From: Bacteroidales bacterium
GTDB taxonomy: Bacteria > Bacteroidota > Bacteroidia > Bacteroidales > P3
Direction of reading: 5' to 3'
Length of the DNA stretch: 64,000 bases
Assembly (NCBI GenBank): GCA_024681475.1
Contig: JAILAT010000058.1
Span: 1 to 64,000, forward strand
The notes below the pieces were generated by a model, which had not been told where the DNA came from, made no database searches, and saw nothing but the letters and a program-made list of their open reading frames with translations. This document shows positions 1 to 9,336 of the stretch, in pieces (within the stretch, counting starts at the first letter, position 1; each line of letters begins with the position of its first letter). Made by a program: the position numbers and the translations under genes.

Positions 1-57
1 AAGTCTGCCTTGCTGCGTTATGTATGCAGGGCATCTTTATGCCTCGGGGTGTACAAG

Positions 58-102
58 GCAGGGTGGAGGTTTTTAGCTTTTTCCTTAGTGCCTCCGCCCT
101 GC
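58..102. repeat. Stem-loop, 12-bp stem
   Basis: GCAGGGTGGAGG at 58-69 pairs with CCTCCGCCCTGC at 91-102 with a single G-T wobble and a 21-nt T-rich loop. It could be a transcription terminator of a gene left of the window or part of a structured RNA; the sequence does not decide. Confidence 0.55.
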
Positions 103-125
103 GGAACACCCTCTTTCTATTCTAC

Positions 126-164
126 GCCTCGCCGCAGCGGCACACCACTCTGCGCGAGGCTTTT
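126..164 (+). terminator. Possible terminator hairpin
   Basis: GCCTCGC at 126-132 pairs with GCGAGGC at 154-160 and is followed directly by TTTTGCTTT. This is terminator-like on the plus strand for a transcript entering from the left edge. The loop is long (21 nt), which weakens the call. Confidence 0.4.
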
Positions 165-297
165 GCTTTGCTGGTCATATATTCATAATTTCTTGTTGTG
201 CAATCCATTGTTCTGTTGTTGGCATTGGTCTGCAGGTGGATCGGCTTGACCTACGGCCCATGGTATATATCTTCATCTTTAGGGTCAAAAAACAATT

Positions 298-594
298 ACC
301 CCTTTTGTATATATAGTGTCTTTTTCACCCCAAAACTGACATGCGAATATGACATTTAACATTTATTTAACATTTCATCATCACAAGAATTGGTCTTAAA
401 TCAATATGTATCATTCAGTTACGCAGTTGTTTCAATTTGTTTTAAAAATGCTTAAAGTACACCCTCATCATCGTAAACTGACCTCTTTTTCCCCGAAAAA
501 GTAGTTTCGGGTGAACCCCTTTTGCCTATATAATAGCCATCGCGCGGCCGAAAGGGGACAAAGGGGGGTATTATTTAACAATATTTAACATTTC
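298..594. repeat. Two copies of an ~80-bp module
   Basis: ACCCCTTTTG followed by TATATA occurs at 298-315 and again at 515-532. Each copy is followed 67-68 bp later by ATTTAACATTTC (365-376 and 583-594), preceded by a further ATTTAACA copy (354 and 573). Start-to-end spacing is the same in both copies while the middle differs. This looks like a duplicated control region or binding-site cluster whose gene is missing or outside the window. Confidence 0.6.
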
Positions 595-635
595 AACACA
601 GTTTTTCTGTTCTTCGGAGTCTTGAGGGAAACTCC

Positions 636-3302
636 TCAGGGGGTGGCCTTCAGTATCTGCTCGGCCAAGCCGATGGAGTAGCCCTGGCTGTGGAAGAGGA
701 TGGTGCCCCGCTTGTCGACAAGTGCCACGAGGGGATAGTCGTTGGCGAAATCGAGCTTCAAGGCCTCGACGATGCGCTTCTCAAAGGGGTCGCGCTGTCC
801 GTCGGGAACGATAAAGCAGTCGGTGTTAGGCAGTTTCCACGACGGGGCCTGCGCCGCGGCGGGCGCCGCCAGGTAAATCATACCGCCCCAAGCGGCATAT
901 TCCTTGCGGAGCGACTGGAGCTCCTTGACCAAGTGTTTCGAAGGCTCGCGATAGTCACCCAAGAAGACGAAGAGCATGCCTGTCTCGCCGGCATAGTCGG
1001 CAAGGGTAGCCATGTCCTCCACAATGGGCAGGTTGGGGTCTATGCTGCCCTGGCGGTCACTCCTGCGCTCAGTGAGCGGACGCAAGACGATGGCCTTGGT
1101 AACACGTTCGCCGTCAGTAACATTGAAGAATTCGCGATGCACCAGCACTTCGCCGTCGGGGTAGCGGTTGCCGGTGGTGAGGCAATAATAGCCAGGTTCC
1201 AGCGGCAGCTTGGCGGGGAAGCTGTTCATGCGCTCGTCGTCTTCGAAATCGAAAGTAACAAAGTCGCCGTTCTCATATTTCGCCAGCGAGAAATGCACCC
1301 AATAGGTGGGCTTCTGCAACTGTGCGGTGGGGCGATATGTGAGCGTAAGCATGGCCGATGGCTGCACAGCCTCGTGCTCTTCGAAAGTCACAGACATCCA
1401 TCTTTTTCCATCCCACACATAGAGCACATTGGTGGCGTTGTCGAGGTAGGCAGGTATCTCCAGCGAGCGGCAGGCGGCGACGAAGAAGATGTCGCGGCTG
1501 TGCGCATCACTGTGACGCAGCTCGAAGACGCCGCACGGCGAGATGGGGCAGTTGTAGTAGTTGCCCGTATCGTCCACGGCAATATTCTTCAATATCCATG
1601 TTTTCAGACTATTGACATCGTTGACACCTGCCTTCGTCAGCTCTTCGTTGAGCATGGCGCGATAGGGGCGCACCAACTCGTTGCTCACACGTGCCGGCAT
1701 GATGCCTTTGCGATACACCTCGTAGCTGATGTTCCTGCGCGAATCCACGCCACTCCAGCCCGAATAGTCCTCCCATCCGGTGATGTGCTCCTCGAGGGTC
1801 TCGCAGCTGATGTCGCGCAAATCCTTGTCCGAAAAGCTTTTAAGATAGTCATAGTAATGCTCGTGGGCGCGTGCGATAAAGTTGTTGCGCATGAACTCGG
1901 CTATCTCGATGTAGTTGCCCTCGCTCTTGTGGATGAGCTCCCAAATCTGGTCGGCCGTGTAGGTGTGGGTGGTGATGGCGGCGCTGCCCACCAGCTCCAG
2001 CGCTTGCTGCCGGTCGGGGAACGTAGCCACATAAGCGGCGCGCACACTGTCCTCATAGGCAATGCGTTGCGCGTTGCGTGCCGCCTTCTCGTCGGAAGGT
2101 GTCACCTTGGCCTTGCCTGCCTCGGGCGGCACAATGTCGAAGGTTTCGGCGTATTCGTTACCCTTTTCGCGGGTCAGGTAGAGCGTCAGCGTATCGCTCT
2201 CGCGCACATCGAGTTTGGCATATTGATAGTGCGTGCCGTCGTCGGCCCAGATGAGCAGGTCGCCGAGGCCGGTGGTCAGCGTGGCACGGCCCTGCGCGTC
2301 GGTGGCGACATCCGCCAGGGGATAGAACTCGCTGTAATTGTATAGTTTAAACTTCACATGGCCTTGTCGCACCGGTGCCCCTTGCGCGTCGCGCAGCGTC
2401 ACCGTCACCTTGCGTGTCGGCGCATAGTTGCCCAGCATATTGATTTTGGAGTAGAGGCTGCCGGCGAAGTTGACCTCCTCGCTGCCGCGGTAGCGTCCGA
2501 AGGCGTTGCTGTGCACCATCATACATCGTGTCGAAGGTACTGCAAACCAGCCCATATCGAGCTCAGCGTCGGGCTCGCAGGCGCCCATGAAATACCAGCG
2601 GCCCAGTCCGTTGGCACCCGAGTCGGCAATCCACACCTCCACCCAGGCGTGGTTGTCGTCGCAGTGCGCCCAACGAGGCGTATAGCACTGACGTGCAGGA
2701 ATGCCCACGCTGCGCAGCGCGGTGACGGCGAAGGTCGACTCCTCGCCGCAGCGTCCCAAAGAGGTGCGCATGGTGGCCAGCGGCGACGAGGTGCGCGAGT
2801 CGCTGGCGCGATAGGCCACATGCTCGTGACACCAGTGGTTCACCTCCAAGGCGGCATCGTACATCGAGAGACCTTCGACGCGCGGAGCCAACTCCCTCTG
2901 CATCAACATCCTGGCGCTATCCAGATTCTCGTTGTTCACACGATACACCAGCACGAAATGGCGGAAGATGTCCTCGGGCACCTTGTCGCCCCATGCAAAA
3001 CGCTCGCGGGCGGCGAAGGCGGCGCGCACCTGCTGGAGATAGAAGGCCTGGTCGTAGTCCGCCAAGTCGCTGTAAGGCATGTATGCGTAGAGGAATTCCA
3101 GCGCTTCGCGCGTGGCCATGTCCAGCGTGTCCATGCCGTCGAAAAGCTGCTCGGCACGGCCGGCGGCCAGCACCTTGCGGGCCTCGAAATCGGTGTGAAC
3201 CTGGGCACGGTAGGCGTCGTCGGTAATGAAATGCTGCTCCTTGTGGCACGACGCCAGCAACAACGGCAACAGCGGAATTATCAATAATGCAATGCGTTTC
3301 AT
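636..3302 (-). CDS. Transglutaminase-domain lipoprotein
   Basis: Protein of 888 residues, predicted lipoprotein: signal peptide with lipobox LLASC (Cys19). A transglutaminase-like core at about 150-260 shows the usual GRCGEE nucleophile (Cys185) and DDNHAW (His218). A second, related segment near 560-650 (NCPISPCG then SLEIPAYLD) keeps the fold pattern but no clear catalytic triad. The last ~110 residues (LVALVDKRGTILFHSQG) resemble a thioredoxin/AhpC-like domain. Known members of this Bacteroidetes group are periplasmic or surface proteins of unknown substrate; a peptidase or cross-linking role is inference. It is the last gene of the minus-strand run, 24 bp after aroB. Alternative: a non-enzymatic envelope protein. 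Confidence 0.85.
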   Translation of the reverse strand: MKRIALLIIPLLPLLLASCHKEQHFITDDAYRAQVHTDFEARKVLAAGRAEQLFDGMDTLDMATREALEFLYAYMPYSDLADYDQAFYLQQVRAAFAARERFAWGDKVPEDIFRHFVLVYRVNNENLDSARMLMQRELAPRVEGLSMYDAALEVNHWCHEHVAYRASDSRTSSPLATMRTSLGRCGEESTFAVTALRSVGIPARQCYTPRWAHCDDNHAWVEVWIADSGANGLGRWYFMGACEPDAELDMGWFAVPSTRCMMVHSNAFGRYRGSEEVNFAGSLYSKINMLGNYAPTRKVTVTLRDAQGAPVRQGHVKFKLYNYSEFYPLADVATDAQGRATLTTGLGDLLIWADDGTHYQYAKLDVRESDTLTLYLTREKGNEYAETFDIVPPEAGKAKVTPSDEKAARNAQRIAYEDSVRAAYVATFPDRQQALELVGSAAITTHTYTADQIWELIHKSEGNYIEIAEFMRNNFIARAHEHYYDYLKSFSDKDLRDISCETLEEHITGWEDYSGWSGVDSRRNISYEVYRKGIMPARVSNELVRPYRAMLNEELTKAGVNDVNSLKTWILKNIAVDDTGNYYNCPISPCGVFELRHSDAHSRDIFFVAACRSLEIPAYLDNATNVLYVWDGKRWMSVTFEEHEAVQPSAMLTLTYRPTAQLQKPTYWVHFSLAKYENGDFVTFDFEDDERMNSFPAKLPLEPGYYCLTTGNRYPDGEVLVHREFFNVTDGERVTKAIVLRPLTERRSDRQGSIDPNLPIVEDMATLADYAGETGMLFVFLGDYREPSKHLVKELQSLRKEYAAWGGMIYLAAPAAAQAPSWKLPNTDCFIVPDGQRDPFEKRIVEALKLDFANDYPLVALVDKRGTILFHSQGYSIGLAEQILKATP

Positions 3303-3326
3303 ATTGTTGTCTTAATTGGTGATACC

Positions 3327-4367
3327 TTATTTGAGGCGCAGCAGCGCGTCGCGCACCTCGTTTTCATCGATACTCACGTCGATAACGGGGACTCCCGGAG
3401 CCTGCAACAGCACGGCAAGTATTTCGCCGTCAGCATTTTTCTTGTCGCTACGCATATACCCGAGTATGCCCTCGGTGTCCTTGAGGGTTATGCGCGGGAT
3501 GACCACCTGCCCTTTCAGCCACTGGCCATAGCGTTCCAGCATCGTCGGGGCGAGACCCAGCTTGCCCACCGAGAGGTAGAGGGCACACCACATCCCGTAG
3601 CCCACGGCGCGACCGTGGCTGATGGGACGCTGACAGTCTCTGAACCAGCTCTCTATGCCGTGGCCAAAAGTGTGGCCCAAATTCAGTATCTTGCGCAGCG
3701 ACGCCTCATGGGGGTCGCTCTTGACCACCGCCAGTTTGAAATGGGCGCAATGGGCGATGACCTCAGGCGCAGCCAAGGGACGTCCGTCCAACATGTCGAA
3801 GGCATCCGGGTCGCTGAGCATCAGCGTCTTGGCCACCTCCATGGTGCCGTCCACCAGCTCCGCTTGGGGCAGCGTCGACAAGAACTGCTCGTCGCAGCAC
3901 ACTGCCACAGGCTGGTGGAAGAAACCCACCTGGTTCTTGGCGTTCTCCACATTGACTGCCGTCTTGCCGCCGATGGCGGCATCCACCATGGCTGTCAGCG
4001 TGGTGGGTATATTGACATAGCGTATGCCTCGCTTGAAACCCGCCGCCACAAAGCCGCCGAGGTCGCTCACGGCACCGCCGCCGAGGTTGACAATCACACT
4101 GTTGCGGTCGGCACCGCTCTCCAGCAACGCGCCCCACAGCTGCGCCGCCACCTCCAAACTCTTGCATTCCTCGCCCACAGGCACCTCGAAAAACTCAGCC
4201 TCCTGCAACGCCGTCACACGACTGATGACCTGCGGCAGGCAGCAGGCATAGCTGTTCTCGTCGAGCACGATGAAGAAACGCGCCCCACGAAATGCCTTGC
4301 CCTGCAGCATACGGTCGAGCTTGGCCAAGGCGGAAACGCGTGAATTGCCAATCAATTTGGTAGACAT
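3327..4367 (-). CDS. aroB: 3-dehydroquinate synthase
   Basis: Converts DAHP to 3-dehydroquinate in the shikimate pathway (cytoplasm, NAD- and metal-dependent). The family signature GGGAVSDLGGFVAAGFKRG and the PTTLTAMVDAAIGGKT segment are present, as are the metal ligands in GTMEVAK, LNLGHTFGHG and SHGRAVGYG. I chose the ATG at 4367 (protein begins MSTKLIGNSR, 346 residues); the open frame extends 32 codons further upstream but that part is atypical, and a TAnnTTTG box lies at 4398-4405. It sits between cysH and the transglutaminase lipoprotein on the same strand. Length fits the family. Confidence 0.96.
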   Translation of the reverse strand: MSTKLIGNSRVSALAKLDRMLQGKAFRGARFFIVLDENSYACCLPQVISRVTALQEAEFFEVPVGEECKSLEVAAQLWGALLESGADRNSVIVNLGGGAVSDLGGFVAAGFKRGIRYVNIPTTLTAMVDAAIGGKTAVNVENAKNQVGFFHQPVAVCCDEQFLSTLPQAELVDGTMEVAKTLMLSDPDAFDMLDGRPLAAPEVIAHCAHFKLAVVKSDPHEASLRKILNLGHTFGHGIESWFRDCQRPISHGRAVGYGMWCALYLSVGKLGLAPTMLERYGQWLKGQVVIPRITLKDTEGILGYMRSDKKNADGEILAVLLQAPGVPVIDVSIDENEVRDALLRLK

Positions 4368-4397
4368 AGCTTCAATATTGTCACTTGTTTTGAAATG

Positions 4398-4405
4398 CAA
4401 AGATA
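4398..4405 (-). promoter_or_regulatory. -7 box upstream of aroB
   Basis: On the minus strand this reads TATCTTTG, matching the Bacteroidetes TAnnTTTG element, 31 bp upstream of the chosen aroB start. No TTTG is found at the expected 19-21 bp further upstream, so only the -7 element is supported. Confidence 0.45.
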
Positions 4406-4515
4406 GACATTTTTTCACAAATGACGAAAAAAACATATTCCCATTGATGTAGGACACCCCCAAGCAACCAATGGAAACGGCTGAAAAAGAAGAAAGTACA
4501 GCCAGGAGAAGGGAA

Positions 4516-5226
4516 TCATCTCCTATGGAGGCCGCATTCGCGATGCTCCGGCGACTCCCACCACCAACGGCCTGAACGGATGTCTTCTCCCGGTTTCACG
4601 GCACGTGTGCAGGGCTCGCAACCGATGCTGGGAAAGCCTTCGTTGTGCAACTTGTTGTAAGGCACATGGTTGCTTTTGATATATGCCCAGACCTGCTCTT
4701 CCGACCAATGTATCAGCGGATTGATTTTCAGCAAACCGTGACGGTCATCCCATTCCACCAGCTTCATGTCGCTACGGGTTATGGATTGCGCCTGCCGCAA
4801 ACCACATATCCATGCCTCCAGCCCCTGGAAGGCACGCGACAAGGGCTCCAGCTTGCGCACCTGACAGCAGGCATGACGCTTCTCCACACTGTCGTAGAAA
4901 GGATTGATTCCCTGCTCATACACAAACCGTTGCAGCGCTTCGGCCTGTGGGCAAAAGACCTCCATCTTGATATTGTAGCGCTGGGTGGTCTTGTCGATGA
5001 GTTGATATGTCTCCGGAAAAAGACGACCCGTATCCAAAGTAAAAATACGAGCCTGTTGGTCAATCTTCAACATCATGTCGGTAAGAGTCTGGTCTTCAAT
5101 GCTCAAGCTGGAAGACAAGGCAATCTTGCTCCCATGCTTTTCCATGAAGTAGCGGAGCACCACATCGGGTTCCTCTCTCTCAAAACGGCGATTCAACTCT
5201 TCAATTTCTTCAATTGTATAACTCAT
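4516..5226 (-). CDS. cysH: Adenylylsulfate (APS/PAPS) reductase
   Basis: Reduces activated sulfate to sulfite in assimilatory sulfate reduction. The 236-residue protein has the PP-loop reductase fold and the C-terminal ECGLH with the catalytic cysteine. It also carries the CC (HACCQVRK) and CxxC (GCEPCTRA) pairs that bind a [4Fe-4S] cluster in the APS-type enzymes, so APS rather than PAPS is the expected substrate. This fits with no cysC kinase being seen in the window. It lies downstream of cysD and cysN on the same strand, after a 196-bp gap with no gene. The sulfite reductase genes are not in this window. Confidence 0.93.
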   Translation of the reverse strand: MSYTIEEIEELNRRFEREEPDVVLRYFMEKHGSKIALSSSLSIEDQTLTDMMLKIDQQARIFTLDTGRLFPETYQLIDKTTQRYNIKMEVFCPQAEALQRFVYEQGINPFYDSVEKRHACCQVRKLEPLSRAFQGLEAWICGLRQAQSITRSDMKLVEWDDRHGLLKINPLIHWSEEQVWAYIKSNHVPYNKLHNEGFPSIGCEPCTRAVKPGEDIRSGRWWWESPEHRECGLHRR

Positions 5227-5422
5227 ATTATCAATTATTTATCTGTCTTACTGCCAGTAATTATTTTTTCTTGGCGACTGCAATGATACCACGTCAATAG
5301 TTCTCATTCAGTGGGAAAATATTAGTCACCAACACTTTATGCCCAGTAGTGAAATCCTTGCTCCCCGATTGTCATGAACACTACTCTCGATTCGGGTGCA
5401 CTGTTAGTTCGGATTTCAGAAT

Positions 5423-6700
5423 TCATAATTGTATCATTCCAGCCCCAACTGTCTCGAAGCTGTCGGGATCGATGATGATTAGCGACCCCGTTGTGCGGTT
5501 GTCCACGTAGCTGTCGAAAGCCAACGGACTGGCGGTATGCAGCATAACACAAGCGATATCGTTCATTTTCAAATCCGTCCCGCCTTCAATCTTGCTCATC
5601 GAGCGGATGTCCATTTTGTACTCAATTCCTTTCACCATCGCCATTGTCTCGGACACTGTGCTTTTGGCTATGTATCGCTTGTTGAGTTGCATGGGCTCCT
5701 GGTTGAACCAACAGCACATCATCGATATCCGTTGGCTCACTTGTGGCTCCCTGCCCTGTGCCCCCACAAGGCAGTCGCCTCGGCTGATGTCGATATCGTC
5801 GTTCAACAGCACGGTCACCGATTCGGGGGTGTGAGCCACGTCCAACGACCTGTCGGCCTGCTTGATAGCCTTGACGGTGGAGGTGAGACCCGACGGAAAG
5901 ACCTTCACCGCATCGCCCACATGGAGCACGCCTCCTGCTAAACGTCCTGCATAGCCACGATAGTCGGGGAACTTGTCGGAAATGGGCCGTATGACGTATT
6001 GCACGGGAAGACGCATGGGCTTGCCGGCATCGCCCGATTTGTGCTCGATGGAAACGCTCTCCAGCAGCTCCATGAGCGACGGTCCTTCATACCACGACAT
6101 ATTTGTGGATTTTTCCACCACATTGTCCCCGTTTTTGGCAGATATGGGAATGAAATCCAATTGTGCCCGGATGCTCAGTTTGGCGGTCATTTCACGATAC
6201 TGGCAACAAATCTCCTCGAAACGCTGCTCGCTGAACGACACCAGATCCATCTTGTTGATGCATACCGTGATAAAGGGGATGCCCAACAGTGAAGCAATAT
6301 ACGAATGGCGCACCGTCTGCTCCACTACCCCGTTGCGTGCATCGATAAGAATAATGGCCAGATCGGCAGTGGAAGCCCCTGTAACCATATTGCGGGTGTA
6401 CTGGATATGGCCCGGCGTGTCGGCAATGATAAATTTTCTTTTCGGAGTGGCGAAATAGCGGTAGGCCACATCAATGGTGATGCCCTGCTCGCGCTCAGCC
6501 CGGAGGCCGTCGGTCAGCAAAGCCAGGTTCACCTCCTCGTTGCCTCGGCTCACGGAGGCCTGTTTCACAGCCTCCAACTGGTCCTCGAATATCGACTTGC
6601 TGTCGTACAACAGCCTGCCTATCAGCGTGCTTTTCCCATCGTCCACACTTCCTGCCGTGGTGAACCGCAACAGTTCCATATCTAAATATCCATTCATCAT
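5423..6700 (-). CDS. cysN: Sulfate adenylyltransferase subunit 1 (GTPase)
   Basis: GTP-hydrolysing subunit of ATP sulfurylase, which with CysD makes adenylylsulfate from sulfate and ATP. It shows the translation-factor GTPase motifs: GSVDDGKST (P-loop), DTPGH and NKMD, followed by beta-barrel domains ending TVGAGMIQL. I place the start at the ATG at 6700 (the next ATG at 6697 is equally possible); a TTG further upstream at 6721 would add seven residues. About 425 residues, somewhat shorter than the E. coli protein but complete at both ends. cysD lies 41 bp upstream. No CysC kinase domain is fused to it. Confidence 0.95.
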   Translation of the reverse strand: MMNGYLDMELLRFTTAGSVDDGKSTLIGRLLYDSKSIFEDQLEAVKQASVSRGNEEVNLALLTDGLRAEREQGITIDVAYRYFATPKRKFIIADTPGHIQYTRNMVTGASTADLAIILIDARNGVVEQTVRHSYIASLLGIPFITVCINKMDLVSFSEQRFEEICCQYREMTAKLSIRAQLDFIPISAKNGDNVVEKSTNMSWYEGPSLMELLESVSIEHKSGDAGKPMRLPVQYVIRPISDKFPDYRGYAGRLAGGVLHVGDAVKVFPSGLTSTVKAIKQADRSLDVAHTPESVTVLLNDDIDISRGDCLVGAQGREPQVSQRISMMCCWFNQEPMQLNKRYIAKSTVSETMAMVKGIEYKMDIRSMSKIEGGTDLKMNDIACVMLHTASPLAFDSYVDNRTTGSLIIIDPDSFETVGAGMIQL

Positions 6701-6741
6701 CTTTCTTGTTTCAAATTTCAAAAATCATTATTCATAATGGC

Positions 6742-7641
6742 TTAAAAATAGCCCTCTTTCTTCCGGTCTTCCATTGCCGTCTCACTGCGTTTGTCGTCGG
6801 CACGGCCACCTCGCTCGGTGATACGCGTGGCGGCAATCTCGCTAATAATATCCTCCAGATTGTTAGCCTCGGAGATGGTCAGCCCCGTGCAAGTGATGTC
6901 GCCGATAGTGCGGCAACGGACACGCCTGGTCACCACCTCCTCGGTGGGTTTCAACATCATACAGGGTTCTGCCGCCAGCCATTGCCCGTCGCGGAAGAAA
7001 CAACGGCGCTCGTGAGTGAAATAGAGCGACGGCAGCTCTATCTGCTCAGCGTAGATGTACTGCCACACGTCCATCTCTGTCCAGTTGCTTATAGGAAACA
7101 CCCGGAAATGTTCTCCCATGTTCTTCTTGCCATTGAAATTGTTCCACAATTCGGGCCTCTGGTTCTTCGGATTCCATTGCCCGAACTCGTCGCGGTGTGA
7201 AAAGAAACGCTCTTTTGCGCGAGCCTTCTCTTCGTCACGGCGCGCACCCCCAATACAGGCGTCAAACTTGTACTTCTCGATGGTGTCAAGCAATGTGGTG
7301 GTCTGCAACCTGTTGCGGCTGGCATTATAGCCCTTCTCTTCCTTTACGCGACCCGTGTCGATACTCTCCTGCACAGAGCCTACAATCAGCTGGGCTCCAA
7401 GCTTCTTCACCAAGTTGTCACGATAATCCAGTGTCTCCTGAAAATTATGCCCCGTGTCGATGTGCACCAAAGGGAACGGTATTTTCGCCGGGTAGAACGC
7501 CTTGTAGGCGAGATAGGTTACTACGATGGAATCCTTGCCGCCCGAAAAAAGGATGGCGGGACGCTCAAACTGAGCAGCCACCTCGCGCAAAACATAGATG
7601 GACTCCGATTCCAGTTCTTTCAAATGAGTCAACTTGAACAT
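6742..7641 (-). CDS. cysD: Sulfate adenylyltransferase subunit 2
   Basis: Catalytic ATP sulfurylase subunit (PP-loop ATP pyrophosphatase family), partner of CysN. The PP motif SGGKDSIV is near residue 34, and the 299-residue length and C-terminal motif set (RVRCRTIGDITCTG, then a Lys/Arg-rich tail) match the family. It starts at an ATG at 7641, 71 bp after pstB on the same strand. The join of phosphate uptake and sulfate activation genes in one directional run is noted separately. Confidence 0.96.
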   Translation of the reverse strand: MFKLTHLKELESESIYVLREVAAQFERPAILFSGGKDSIVVTYLAYKAFYPAKIPFPLVHIDTGHNFQETLDYRDNLVKKLGAQLIVGSVQESIDTGRVKEEKGYNASRNRLQTTTLLDTIEKYKFDACIGGARRDEEKARAKERFFSHRDEFGQWNPKNQRPELWNNFNGKKNMGEHFRVFPISNWTEMDVWQYIYAEQIELPSLYFTHERRCFFRDGQWLAAEPCMMLKPTEEVVTRRVRCRTIGDITCTGLTISEANNLEDIISEIAATRITERGGRADDKRSETAMEDRKKEGYF

Positions 7642-7712
7642 ATTTCTTATAGTGTTTTTTTAACGATTCATGTCTGGCAACCTGCAAGATACCCTGTCAG
7701 GTGGTCAAATAA

Positions 7713-8465
7713 TTAACTGAAAGCGCCCGCAAGGTATTTCTGGGTGAGCTCTTCCTGGGGATGGTTGAACACCTGCTGCGCAGGCCCCGCTTCAATGACC
7801 TGACCCAAGTACATGAACACCACATTGTCGGCAATACGTAGAGCCTGCCGCAAAGTATGCGTCACCATGATGATGGTATATCGCTCTTTGAGCGACACAA
7901 AAAGGTCCTCCACCGTCTTGCTGGAGATGGGGTCGAGGGCACTGGTGGCCTCATCTGCCAGTATATACTCCGGCTGCACGGCCAACGAGCGGGCCAGACA
8001 CAGCCGTTGCTGTTGTCCGATGGAGAGGCGTGCCGCAGGTGTATGCATACGGCCTTTGATTTCGTCCAGCAGCCCCACATCTCTCAGATTTTTCTGTACA
8101 TGATAGATCAATTGTTTCCGTTTCTTGAACATCCTGTTGATGCGACAGCCATAGGCCACATTGCCGAAGATGGACATCGGCAGCGGGCACGGGCGTTGGC
8201 TCACCAGCCCTATTTTGCGTCGAAGCTCGGTGATCTCCGCTCCAGAATGGATGATATCCTGCCCGTCCACCAGCACTTTCCCTTCTATTTTGACGCCCTC
8301 AGTACTGTCAATCAACCTGTTGAATGTACGCAACAGGGTAGATTTTCCACACCCCGAAGGCCCTATGATGCATGTGATCTGTTTTTCGGGAAGACGGATA
8401 TTCACATCCTTCAAAATATGGTTATCCTTGATATAGACATTGAGATTTTGTGCTTCAATAGACAT
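7713..8465 (-). CDS. pstB: Phosphate ABC transporter ATPase
   Basis: ATP-binding subunit of the high-affinity phosphate importer, acting at the inner membrane with PstA and PstC. Walker A is GPSGCGKST, Walker B is EYILADEATSALD, with the H-loop histidine in MVTHTL. The ABC signature reads LSIGQQQRLCLAR, where most PstB proteins have LSGGQ: the first glycine is replaced by isoleucine. The 250-residue length is normal. It is 2 bp downstream of pstA, clearly one transcript. No phoU follows; the next gene is cysD. Confidence 0.96.
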   Translation of the reverse strand: MSIEAQNLNVYIKDNHILKDVNIRLPEKQITCIIGPSGCGKSTLLRTFNRLIDSTEGVKIEGKVLVDGQDIIHSGAEITELRRKIGLVSQRPCPLPMSIFGNVAYGCRINRMFKKRKQLIYHVQKNLRDVGLLDEIKGRMHTPAARLSIGQQQRLCLARSLAVQPEYILADEATSALDPISSKTVEDLFVSLKERYTIIMVTHTLRQALRIADNVVFMYLGQVIEAGPAQQVFNHPQEELTQKYLAGAFS

Positions 8466-8467
8466 AA

Positions 8468-9322
8468 TTACACCTTGTTTTTTGAAAATTTGTTGGTAAT
8501 AAAACGACCTGTTATGCTAAGAATCAAAACAATAATGGTGAGCACCAGCGCTGCGGCGTATGCCCTGTCGACCACCTCGGGGATGGGGCTGCTCAATTGG
8601 AAGAACACTGCCAACGGAAGTGTGGCGGCAGGCTGCGACAGCGATGTCGGAATGCTGTCCGTATAACCGGCGGTGAACATCACGCTGGCGGCATCGCCGA
8701 TAGCGCGGCCGATGGACAGCAAAGTGGCAGTCGCGATGCCCGGTGCAATTTGGCGCAGCACCACCTTCAGCGTCTCCCAACGCGTGGCACCCAGCGCGAA
8801 ACTGGCCTCCAGAATATCACGAGGAAAATTGCGCGTAGCCTCGTCCATGGTGCGGATGAAGATGGGAATTATCAATAAAGTGATGACAATGATGCCACCC
8901 AACAGAGAGGCCCTTAGGCCAAAATAGATCATGATGGTAAATCCAAAGGCGCCATAAACGATGGAGGGTACGCCGAAAAGGACATCGAAGGCCAGTCGGG
9001 ACACGTAAGCCAGCTTGGAGTGCTTTTTCAAATATACGTTAAGGAAAAAGACCACAGGGATGGAGATAAGCAGCCCCAACAGGGTGGATGCACCTACAAT
9101 GTACAGCGAACCGACGATGGCATTGAGAAAGCCTCCTTCCTTTCCGATGTAGAATCCGCCCCCAGGCAATTGGGTGACCATATCCCAACTCATGGCCTTG
9201 CACCCTTTGGAAAAAATGGTCCAAAGAACACTGGCGACAATACCAAAGAAGATCAGTATGGCGGTCCACATGAATAGCTTTGCGACGCTCTCTTTCAGCT
9301 TTTTCTTATGTGCAATATTCAT
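8468..9322 (-). CDS. pstA: Phosphate ABC transporter permease
   Basis: Inner-membrane permease subunit of the Pst importer. About six hydrophobic helices are visible across 284 residues, including the conserved EAA-type loop near ILEASFALGATRWETLKVVL. It follows pstC by 14 bp and precedes pstB by 2 bp. The order pstS-C-A-B is the standard one. Start at the ATG at 9322. Confidence 0.95.
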   Translation of the reverse strand: MNIAHKKKLKESVAKLFMWTAILIFFGIVASVLWTIFSKGCKAMSWDMVTQLPGGGFYIGKEGGFLNAIVGSLYIVGASTLLGLLISIPVVFFLNVYLKKHSKLAYVSRLAFDVLFGVPSIVYGAFGFTIMIYFGLRASLLGGIIVITLLIIPIFIRTMDEATRNFPRDILEASFALGATRWETLKVVLRQIAPGIATATLLSIGRAIGDAASVMFTAGYTDSIPTSLSQPAATLPLAVFFQLSSPIPEVVDRAYAAALVLTIIVLILSITGRFITNKFSKNKV

Positions 9323-9336
9323 ATCGTGATGATTGT

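Larger units (their letters stand above)
1..635. other. Non-coding region with stem-loops and repeats
   Basis: No convincing gene is seen. A 79-codon open frame at 10-249 starts with TTG, is rich in Cys/Pro/Leu and overlaps two stem-loops, so I do not call it. The region holds a 12-bp stem at 58-69/91-102 (one G-T wobble), a 7-bp stem at 126-132/154-160 followed by TTTT, and a duplicated module (298-376 and 515-594). It lies downstream of the minus-strand transglutaminase gene and next to the window edge, so it may belong to a unit that continues to the left. Confidence 0.6.

Noticed and set aside
10-249. 79-codon open frame near the left edge
   Set aside because: TTG start, odd composition and overlap with two hairpins; no support as a gene.
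690-2345. Long open frame antisense to the transglutaminase gene (and similar ones at 17292-18632, 27315-29285, 33791-35671, 41536-43536, 58051-60747)
   Set aside because: Each lies opposite a gene with clear homology, has no recognisable domain and is rich in Gly, His, Val and Leu as expected from antisense reading of GC-biased codons.
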